Assembly (NCBI RefSeq): GCF_013745115.1
Contig: NZ_CP051151.1
Location: 558,001 to 622,000, forward strand
Reading direction: 5' to 3'
From: Hujiaoplasma nucleasis
Lineage (GTDB): Bacteria > Bacillota_I > Bacilli_A > Izemoplasmatales > Hujiaoplasmataceae
DNA length: 64,000 nt
Position 1 is the first letter of the stretch; each line of letters begins with the position of its first letter. This document shows, piece by piece, positions 18,501-25,086 of this stretch. The notes beneath the pieces were generated by a model. It was given only the letters and a program-made list of their open reading frames with translations. It did no database searches and was not told the origin of the DNA. The translations under genes were made by a program, and so were the position numbers.

Positions 18501-19209
18501 GCTCAAGTTTTAATAAAGTAAGGATTAAGTCTCTATTAATAACAATATCTTTTTCTTTATTAAAGGATAATTGATATTTTTTTTGCTTTCTTTCTAAGAC
18601 CACTGGCATGTATGCCAGTGGTGCTTTGATCGGAAAGTCTTCTTTCTTATCGAGGGCCTCTACATAAGGGTAAGCTAAATATAGATGATAAGTCCCTTGG
18701 TCTTTATAGTCTTTATTGATTTGTCTGTATAAAGTTGTCATATGGTTAAAAACAAGTTCATCTGCATCATCGAAACTTAAGAATTTTTTCTTTAAGGAAA
18801 TAAAGTCTATTAAGTCATTGGTCTTACTTTCATCAAACAAATCAAAATTTCTAGTCTTTTCAATTCTCCCTGTATAAATATTAGGGTTTGTTTTTGATAT
18901 ATCTGTTAAACGGTCTTTATAATGATCTAAAACATGTGATGCATGCATAGAGAACTTTACTTTTTTAACATCTTGAGCTGTATAATCATAGAGTGCTTTT
19001 AAGAAATGGTGGGCAAATCTTTCGAGAAAGTCAGAATCTAAGCCAGGTATGGCTAAAAAATCACTTAAACGTGATGGTTTCATTTTTGCCATTTGTTGGA
19101 TGGCTTCATCCGTACAAATGACTTTAGCTTCACCTTCATCTAGAAGTTTTGATCTTAATGTGTCCCTTAAATCATAGAGGTTTTCTAATAAAGGATTTCT
19201 TCTTGCCAT
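15517..19209 (-). CDS. Superfamily 1 DNA/RNA helicase with C-terminal Vsr-like nuclease domain
   Basis: 1230 residues from the ATG at 19209, which has a GAGG site; the 27 extra residues of a longer frame are hydrophobic and unlike the family. Walker A is IVIWGPPGTGKSQTITSL (about residue 388), Walker B VIFDEASQM (about 814), and later motifs include GDPKQLRPSSLGMGR, NYHYRSQ and QGDERDIIIFSMAYG with NRLNVAITRARKKIYF. The last 80 residues fit the REase_MTES_1575/DUF559-type nuclease domain (IIDLAIYDEEYNAYKLAIIC, then ARKELLHQERFLMARGWKVY). The family's ECD triad reads ICD here, so the nuclease may be weakened. Large proteins of this type act in DNA repair or phage defence. Confidence 0.8.
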   Translation of the reverse strand: MARRNPLLENLYDLRDTLRSKLLDEGEAKVICTDEAIQQMAKMKPSRLSDFLAIPGLDSDFLERFAHHFLKALYDYTAQDVKKVKFSMHASHVLDHYKDRLTDISKTNPNIYTGRIEKTRNFDLFDESKTNDLIDFISLKKKFLSFDDADELVFNHMTTLYRQINKDYKDQGTYHLYLAYPYVEALDKKEDFPIKAPLAYMPVVLERKQKKYQLSFNKEKDIVINRDLILTLLKLEPSLQETKAPDLEDLSYKTLKELLIPYYNAYGLNLKCPKKQEFIAFKSLLKDQFIKSKPKGFNLKPYITFGRYQLFSSMIQKDMGQIIESNTYNELLEGLIDEEHLYDQEQSLDLHTSNEDVNESGLVYINDINFSQEKVLDLIDKEKKIVIWGPPGTGKSQTITSLIAHQVLRNENVLLVSEKKVALDVIYHRLGQASKHTMFIDDASDKNVFYTQLSGFIEQSPPSRLHNNDIYRLEEEIKALDKTFNQALKLLYKKNKQYKPLSEFYNRYLQDKDILEDLTPKKVYKLINQALDQVDFKDIENLENTFDKDQKLNDYLNHHYVISSYPWFQKLETKISRSSIIEFETFMNDLSRYLEAQKHAWFFKRRKLKRKFYLRHQTNLQYLSAKKSIHKKLLKALMEDSYLRTYLQTNIKKLNKMKVNYDKLSAYEIEFLNLIIHDHDLQVLHKNPKLRTYIFDAYMTGFLENFKAMNQKYLYILNDYEKHMDKLKAFMDEKRHVARESFEMKLFSHALDFANTKRIMDIKRILERQKKPSIKAFFDMFHSELFSNVKVWLLTPEVVSSILPLDFNLFDLVIFDEASQMYVEKGIPSIYRAKKVVIAGDPKQLRPSSLGMGRVLEEDPFEEDEILKNVTYDAKSLLDLARYRYKEALLNYHYRSQYQELIEFSNHAFYQGKLIISPNVKTPDQPPISYLYVKKGQFIKKHNLEEAKAVIKLLKKVLKDKSPEESIGIITFNSTQRDCILNLMDEVLFKKSIHQKRLEKEVFRKVPEGDQSLFVKNIENVQGDERDIIIFSMAYGQDESGVIKRRFGWLNHEGGQNRLNVAITRARKKIYFVSSIYPEALKVDDLSGQGPKLLKDFMRYCFYISNQKQDMAQEVLLSLYKKESMTQKHTHSFMKEDIKHRLLKSGYLVNENIGIGQFIIDLAIYDEEYNAYKLAIICDLNDDRTFTARKELLHQERFLMARGWKVYRVFHMNWYEDAHKVLREIKQKLK

Positions 19210-19312
19210 ACAATCACATCCTCTTATATTCTTCTTATAGTATAACAATAAAACCATAAACATAAAAGAAAAGGAATGAAAAAATTTCATTCCAATATTT
19301 TATGTATAATCT

Positions 19313-20164
19313 TTATTTAATTCTTCTTGCTACGTAAGCAATCATATCAGGACCTGTATGTACTCCAAGGACAGGAGTTAATTGAACGAGGTCTAAATTT
19401 CTAATATTTAAAACTGGTTTTAGCTTATCAGCTAAATCTTTAGCCACATCTTCATTATTACCATAATGAATGATTAAATCAATTAAATCATCTTTAAATT
19501 CATCCAATAAGATGGTTTTCATTTTTAATAAAGATCTTTTTAAACCAAAGGCTTTGGATAAAGTCACATAAACTCCTTCTTCATTGACTGTCACAATAGG
19601 TTTAATATGTAATAAGTCACCAATGGTTCCTTCAACTTTTCCGATTCTTCCACCAGCTTTTAAATACTTTAAGGTATTAATGGTATAAAAAGCTAAAGAA
19701 TCTTTAAACCTTAATGTTTTTAATAAAGGTAGAATCTCTCCTACAGATTTATTTTGATCAATCAATTCTAAGGCGTATTCAACAATAAATGCTTGTCCAC
19801 CACCTAAGGTTAAAGTATCAAATTGACTAACCTTTAATTCTTTTTCATTTTCCAATAACAATCTAAAAGAATTAAAGGTTCCAGATAAACCTGAAGATAT
19901 ATTGATAACCAATAAATCCGTGTAACCTTCTGCTTTTATCTTATTTAATGTGTCTTCTAAATCAGAAGCTGCAGGTAATGATGTTTTTACTGAGTGTGTA
20001 TCTAATTTAGCATAAACATCATTGGCTTTAATTTCAATTTGATCCCTAAACTCTTTTCCATCCACAACAATCATTAATGGAACAACAAATAAATTCTTAT
20101 GTTCTTTTACAAAGCCTTCTTTTAAGTTTGAACCTGAATCGGTTATAACAGCTATTTTTTTCAT
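19313..20164 (-). CDS. DegV family fatty-acid-binding protein
   Basis: 283 residues, normal for the family. DegV/FakB proteins hold a fatty acid so that the kinase FakA can phosphorylate it for phospholipid synthesis. Seen here: the N-terminal KIAVITDSGSNL, the loop VKTSLPAASDLEDTL, VINISSGLSGTFNSFRLL (the Ser/Thr-rich carboxylate-binding site), FDTLTLGGGQAFIVEYAL, LKYLKAGGRIGKVEG and the C-terminal TPVLGVHTGPDMIAYV. A FakA-like kinase is not in this window. The gene has its own promoter at 20205-20233, flanked by an unusual 13-bp inverted repeat, and AAAGGGAG before the ATG. Confidence 0.9.
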   Translation of the reverse strand: MKKIAVITDSGSNLKEGFVKEHKNLFVVPLMIVVDGKEFRDQIEIKANDVYAKLDTHSVKTSLPAASDLEDTLNKIKAEGYTDLLVINISSGLSGTFNSFRLLLENEKELKVSQFDTLTLGGGQAFIVEYALELIDQNKSVGEILPLLKTLRFKDSLAFYTINTLKYLKAGGRIGKVEGTIGDLLHIKPIVTVNEEGVYVTLSKAFGLKRSLLKMKTILLDEFKDDLIDLIIHYGNNEDVAKDLADKLKPVLNIRNLDLVQLTPVLGVHTGPDMIAYVARRIK

Positions 20165-20183
20165 TATTAAAATCTCCCTTTAA

Positions 20184-20262
20184 TTTTACTCTATCACACA
20201 TAGTAGTTTACCAATTAATATTTCATTAGTCAAGAAATATTACTTTGCCTGATAGAGTAAAA
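20184..20262 (-). promoter_or_regulatory. degV promoter flanked by a 13-bp inverted repeat
   Basis: On the minus strand TTGACT (20228-20233) and TAAACT (20205-20210) are 17 bases apart, a good sigma-A promoter. TTTTACTCTATCA (20184-20196) and its exact inverse TGATAGAGTAAAA (20250-20262) lie on either side, close to the expected start point and upstream of -35. This looks like a paired operator for a DNA-looping or dimeric regulator rather than a terminator, because the loop would be 53 bases. Confidence 0.5.
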
Positions 20263-20269
20263 AAAAGTT

Positions 20270-21435
20270 TTAAATTATATCAGGGTGATTGAAAGGATAT
20301 ATGATTAACTGTAAATGGTCATTATCATATGACCATTCACCGCTTTGTTCATATTGTTTAGGATACGAATACAATATACCATTAATAGATTGCATGTTTT
20401 CATGGTTTTTAATATCAATATACTTCACAGAACCACCAATGTGAAAATATTCAGGTTCAATATGACCATCGTCACCATCAATCACAAGTCTTTCTTCATT
20501 GGTAAAGACAAAGATTAAATGACGTTCTTCGTTTGCCTCTATAAAAATCTTATTATCTTCTATCTCATAACCTTCAAGTTGATCTAAGTCTAAGACTTCA
20601 AGCGATTCATATCGACTTATATTGGATAAGGTCTGTATAAAAACATAAGTCACTTGCGAAAAAGACATATATTCAATAGTATTATATGGTAAAGCTGAAA
20701 GATTATTAACTGAGGAAAAATCGTTTTCCACCACTAAATCATAGGTATTAGTTGTCCCTTTGCCTAGTACAGGAACAACTGAATCATCATTGCGTTTAAT
20801 TAAGGCTTTGATTTCACAATCTTCATTAAACAAACCTGGACTTGCTTGGTCTATATTAAAGGCTTGCCCATCAACATAGGTACATGTAGAAATTTCATTT
20901 TCAAAAATAGAACCAGGATATTGCGTCTGACGTTCTAAACCCATATAATGACCATAAAAACATAATCCGTTAGATTATTTAAACGATTATATAGTTTTAC
21001 ACTATTAGGGATAAAGAGTTTTTTTTCATTTAAGTTCTTAGAAGAAAAACCAACCACTAAATAGTCATTCCAATAAGCAGGTAACTCAACAATATTTGAA
21101 TTTCCATGATAGTTTAGTAGATTAACTTGTCCTCAAGACACTTCCACTTTAGAAAAAACCGATTCTATCGGTTCATAAGCAGGACTTAAGGTCACTTCTG
21201 TTTCAAGGACTTCTGTTAAACCAGCATAATAGTCTTCACCATCAGTCCAGCCGATAAAGACATAGTCATCTTTACTTAATTGAGGAAGTACTACTTTATC
21301 ACCGATAGAACCCTTAATCTCTATATCTTCATTTGGGTATTCTAAAATAAAAACACCTATATCCTCATCTACTTCATTTTGACAGCTAAGAAGCAATAAA
21401 AAAGATGCAATCAACATCAATAATTTAAATTTCAT
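20270..21435 (-). pseudogene. Broken InlB-like surface lipoprotein gene
   Basis: The N-terminal part (21133-21435) has a lipoprotein signal, MKFKLLMLIASFLLLLSC, and the InlB-like DYVFIGWTDGEDYYAGLTE, closely matching the intact gene at 25087-27729. Frame is lost twice. A TGA stands at 21133-21135 where the homologue has Leu (VS-stop-GQVNL against VSLGQVSL). A one-base shift near 20940-20965 then moves the reading into the frame of 20270-20944. The second part keeps the shared CTYVDGQ...SPGLFNEDC...GKGTTNTYDLV motif. It ends much earlier than the homologue, before the leucine-rich-repeat-like half. The decay is recent, because similarity remains along the whole length. Confidence 0.8.
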
Positions 21436-21585
21436 AGATATAAACTCCCTTCTTCTATATTTGCATTATACAAGAAAAAAATGATTTTCAATAGACTAAG
21501 GAAAACTAAGTAAATGATGCAATATGATGCACAATACACCAAGGCATTATTGTTGTGCCAAAGTTTTTAAACAATCATATAATGA

Positions 21586-21654
21586 TGAAAGAGGGCAGTT
21601 CATTTCATTATCAGGGTTTTTATTTTGTCAAGGTACTTACTGTTTGACGCTTAC
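21586..21654 (+). mobile_element. IS66-type terminus remnant abutted by an IS3-like end
   Basis: Bases 21602-21654 are the inverse of the IS66-type end at 28292-28340 continued at 30056-30062, with one difference in 53, and end in the IS66-typical CGCTTAC. Directly next to it 21591-21601 reads GAGGGCAGTTC, close to the terminal repeat of the IS3-type element at 28341 (GGGGGCAGTTCA). No transposase gene remains. The rest of 21436-21825, apart from the terminator, holds nothing recognisable. Confidence 0.65.
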
Positions 21655-21722
21655 CTTCTTACCAACTTTTTTAGCTGTTTGTTTAAATAACTCTGGATTG
21701 GTTAACTTTCTCCATATAAGAA

Positions 21723-21752
21723 AAGATGCTAGTATTTATTAACTAACATCTT
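21723..21752 (-). terminator. Probable terminator of the BspA-like lipoprotein gene
   Basis: AAGATGCTAGT pairs with ACTAACATCTT (one mismatch, 8-base loop). On the minus strand it is followed by TTTTCTTATATGG. It lies about 75 bases after the stop codon at 21826. Confidence 0.55.
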
Positions 21753-21825
21753 ATGTCTTATTCTCTTGTTTACAACGTTTTACTTTTGTATAAACTTTTA
21801 AGGGTTAGTGCATTTGCAACCTCTT

Positions 21826-24468
21826 TTAACTATTTAAAATAGGTTCATCATCTATTAGTCTCCATTCATTAGACCAATATATATCTCTATAACTACTACT
21901 CGAACTTCCATTATAGGAACTGTATCCAAAGTAATAATCCCAGCTTGATGGTTGACTACTTGCATAAGAGTAGATTTTTATATACCTATAATAAGTAATT
22001 GCTCTTTCTTCTAGATAAGTCAATGTTGCAGGTAATACAATTTTCATTGGATATGAATAATTTCCAGAAGTATATTTAATCGCATGGGTTTTAATTCCAA
22101 CAACATCGTAACCACCAAGTTCCGTTGGAATGACAAGCGTTTCACTGTAGTTCCATTCACCTGTATAAGCTAAAATATACGCTCCATTATTATTGATCAT
22201 AAACAAATAATCATTTTCAATGCCAAAATCACTAATTGATTGTCCCCAAACAACTGAATCAACATCCTCATACCATGATGAATCCCAATTGTCCGGTTTA
22301 GAATCATGTTCAACAAAAATCGTTGCATTATCAGAGTAAAACGCTTGATAATTAACTGCAGATACAGATTCAGGTATAAATACATATTGTAATTCGTTTG
22401 ATATAAATGCTTGAGATGAAATAAACATTATTCCATCACCTATTTGAATAAAATTTACTCGACCAAACGGGTCATAAAAAGCTCTTGATTTTATCCTAGT
22501 AATTGGTTTATCGTTATAAGTTACCGGCACATTTATTGTATCAGTTATTTCCTTAATCATCAGTATCTCAACTGTGGTCGAATTTTCTAAGTACACCATT
22601 TGATCATCTTGCTTAATTTCATCTTTTGTGTACCCAAAACCATACCGGATCCAACCATAATCACTGATAGAATTTGATCCCAAATTCATATCAACTAAGT
22701 TATTTTCAAATATAATAATCGGAGCTGGGACATACCCTATTTCATTATTAAATGAATCATACTTAGCAAATGTCCGGTCACTTATATCTACAATAGATGA
22801 AGGAACATATAAGATTTGGAGTTGTCGCATACCAGTAAATGCATAAAATCCAATTGATGTCAAAGTGTTAGGCAAATTGATGCGCGTTAAATGATTATCA
22901 GCAACAAAAGCATTATGCTCTACAAGATTAACATTCTTGCCATTAAACTGACTTGGTACATCTATTTCAGTTAGTTCTCCAGTGTAGTTCAATAATCCAA
23001 CATAAGTCGAACGATCAACATACCAATAGCCATCTTCAGTATTCTTTACATTTTTATGAAAATAAGAACTTATAAAATCCACATCTGAATTTCCTCTATA
23101 GTAAATAGAGAATTCTTGAGGAAAAGCTTTTTCACCAATCGTTGTCACAGACTCTGGTAAAACTATGAACGATTCATCTGATATACTATAACCTATATCA
23201 TCTTCAATAATCATCATCCCCTTAACAAAATCTACATTAGAAGAGTAGGAATTATTATAAAATGCATAAGTCCCAATTGAAGTGATGTTTTTGAAATCAA
23301 TACCGGTAAATAACACTTTTGTGTTATAAAAAGCATAATCGCCAATAGATGTAATATGTTCGTAATTTAGTATTTCTTTCAGTTGAGTAGCATCTCTAAA
23401 AGCATTACTTGACATTGAATCTATATTCGCATGGTTAAAATCAAATGATTCTAAAAACTCATAATCCTCAAAAGAAGGTATTGATGTAAGATAGCGACTA
23501 ATTGATAGAGATGTGATATTTGAAGGTAAAGCATTCTGTCTAATAGAAATAACTTTTTCACCAAAGATCTCATTAGGAATAATGATATCTGTATCATTAC
23601 CATTATAAGCAGATACTTCGTACCCTGCTACACCATCTTTGACCATCAAATTAAAATACAAACCATCTGTTCCTACTCTATCCATATTTTTAGTAAAACC
23701 AGTGGGGATACCTGTATCTTCTTCTCCAATCCACCAATGTCCATTGTCTCCAATATATGGTGTTAGTCCATCCTCGCCTTGAGGTCCAGACAAAGCATCA
23801 ACAGAAACAATATTATAATATTGATCAGTCCCTAAATATTTCCACTGAATATAACCATCTATAACATCAATTACTACTTCTTTACCATCGCTTCCATTTC
23901 CACCAGTCAATAATGATAAATCAATCAATTGATGCCATTCTTCTTCGTCTACATATCTCCAAACAATATATCCTTCAACAATATCAAACTCGACATTAGA
24001 TGCATCGTTGCCAGACAAGAAATCAATATCTACTAAATGATTCCAAGAAGAATCATCCGTATACTTCCACATGATTGAGTTATCAATCATATCTAATTCT
24101 ATCTCTGCACCATCATTACCATCTAAACCATTAGAACCTTCAATCAGAGACAAATCAAAAAGGTCAACCCAGGTGTCTTCTCCTTCATACATCCACTGTA
24201 ATAAAAGGCCATCAACTTGAAATAACACTTCCCTTCCATCACTTCCACTAGGTCCTTGAATAGATTCCAACCATTCTTCATAAGAGCCATCAAATATTTC
24301 TGACTCTAAAGCTAGTTGATAAATTCCATGAATCTTTTCATACAGTTCATCTTCAGCCGTTAGTTCATATGTTGTATCTTCAATAGATGTAAGTATATCA
24401 TCTCCATTACAACCTAAAACGCCTGTAAAAACAAGTAAGATAAATACACTATAAACAAATCTTTTCAT
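21826..24468 (-). CDS. BspA-like leucine-rich-repeat surface lipoprotein with collagen-like/WKY repeats
   Basis: 880 residues. Signal peptide with lipobox GVLGC (Cys20). Residues 60-78 carry the SYEEWLESIQGPSGSDG motif also present in the giant lipoprotein. It is followed by four repeats of about 38 residues (78-115, 120-155, 158-195, 196-232) of the form DGxEVxxDVxDGYIxWKYxx...WxxLIDLSLLSG. From about 265 onward there are BspA/LRR_5-type repeats (TSIGDYAFYNTK, TSIGTYAFYN, TTIGEKAFP, LTSIGFYAFTGM), used for adhesion or matrix binding in many host-associated bacteria. It has its own promoter at 24528-24556. The ribosome binding site is poor: AAAGGGG lies about 37 bases from the ATG, with only GGCAAAA near it, so translation may be weak or structured. 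Confidence 0.8.
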   Translation of the reverse strand: MKRFVYSVFILLVFTGVLGCNGDDILTSIEDTTYELTAEDELYEKIHGIYQLALESEIFDGSYEEWLESIQGPSGSDGREVLFQVDGLLLQWMYEGEDTWVDLFDLSLIEGSNGLDGNDGAEIELDMIDNSIMWKYTDDSSWNHLVDIDFLSGNDASNVEFDIVEGYIVWRYVDEEEWHQLIDLSLLTGGNGSDGKEVVIDVIDGYIQWKYLGTDQYYNIVSVDALSGPQGEDGLTPYIGDNGHWWIGEEDTGIPTGFTKNMDRVGTDGLYFNLMVKDGVAGYEVSAYNGNDTDIIIPNEIFGEKVISIRQNALPSNITSLSISRYLTSIPSFEDYEFLESFDFNHANIDSMSSNAFRDATQLKEILNYEHITSIGDYAFYNTKVLFTGIDFKNITSIGTYAFYNNSYSSNVDFVKGMMIIEDDIGYSISDESFIVLPESVTTIGEKAFPQEFSIYYRGNSDVDFISSYFHKNVKNTEDGYWYVDRSTYVGLLNYTGELTEIDVPSQFNGKNVNLVEHNAFVADNHLTRINLPNTLTSIGFYAFTGMRQLQILYVPSSIVDISDRTFAKYDSFNNEIGYVPAPIIIFENNLVDMNLGSNSISDYGWIRYGFGYTKDEIKQDDQMVYLENSTTVEILMIKEITDTINVPVTYNDKPITRIKSRAFYDPFGRVNFIQIGDGIMFISSQAFISNELQYVFIPESVSAVNYQAFYSDNATIFVEHDSKPDNWDSSWYEDVDSVVWGQSISDFGIENDYLFMINNNGAYILAYTGEWNYSETLVIPTELGGYDVVGIKTHAIKYTSGNYSYPMKIVLPATLTYLEERAITYYRYIKIYSYASSQPSSWDYYFGYSSYNGSSSSSYRDIYWSNEWRLIDDEPILNS

Positions 24469-24527
24469 ATTATTATTTTGCCAAATCGCTATAGCAAATT
24501 CCCCTTTCGTAAATTGTTTTCTAACTT

Positions 24528-24556
24528 ATTATATATAATCATTTAATGATAATCAA
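24528..24556 (-). promoter_or_regulatory. Sigma-A promoter of the BspA-like lipoprotein gene
   Basis: TTGATT (24551-24556) and TATAAT (24528-24533) are spaced by 17 bases on the minus strand. The spacer holds the palindrome ATCATTAAATGAT, a possible repressor site. The start point would be near 24521, about 50 bases before the ATG. Confidence 0.6.
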
Positions 24557-24599
24557 TGCAATACCAGGTTTTTGTGAAAACAATTGTCAAACTATAATT

Positions 24600-25086
24600 A
24601 TAGTATAGAACTGTATGTACCTTGACACATAACAAACCAGTTCTGTTTTTAACATATGATTACTATTTTTTTACCAAATGCCTTTGAAAACCTATCCTTT
24701 TAGATAACTAAGAATACTCTTGTTTTTATAGTTAAAAAATCTCTAAGCGATAAATCTTATGCCACCAAAACCAATAGAATTATTATCTACATTTTCAATC
24801 GCCACTTTTATACATTTTTTAGTTGACATTTACATCATCTTTAGAAATTTGATATCCATCGTTATCATATTTTCCTAATGGCCATTTCTTCAAGTTCTTG
24901 TTCATAAGTTCAATGTAGTGTTTCAGTATATTTAAACTCTACCTCACATTGTTAGTTGAGATTCCCCATAGTCAGTTGAAGAATAAATCTTACAAGAATT
25001 TCACCGATAAGATTAATATCTTCCCGACCGCAAGTAAAAAGTTAAACACTTAAACATAGCACTTAACTTTTCAAACAATATTATAA
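24600..25086 (-). other. Gene-poor region with a possible decayed coding fragment
   Basis: The 618 bases between the two lipoprotein genes hold no intact gene. On the minus strand about 24840-24955 reads NILKHYIELMNKNLKKWPLG and then KYDNDGYQISKDDVNVN before a stop. After a frame change KKCIKVAIENVDNNSIGFGG follows (about 24765-24830). This may be the end of a dead gene; I do not recognise the family. AGAACTG...CAGTTCT near 24606-24644 could fold as a hairpin. Confidence 0.3.

Noticed and set aside
20184-20262. Terminator for the lipoprotein pseudogene
   Set aside because: The stem would need a 53-base loop, and a good promoter lies within it; an operator reading fits better.
20270-21435. 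UGA as Trp (Mycoplasma code) to rescue the broken lipoprotein gene
   Set aside because: The homologue has Leu there, other genes end with UGA in tight overlaps, and a second frameshift remains anyway.
21524-21742. Plus-strand frame of 72 codons
   Set aside because: It runs through an IS66 end and a terminator, with no ribosome binding site or family resemblance.
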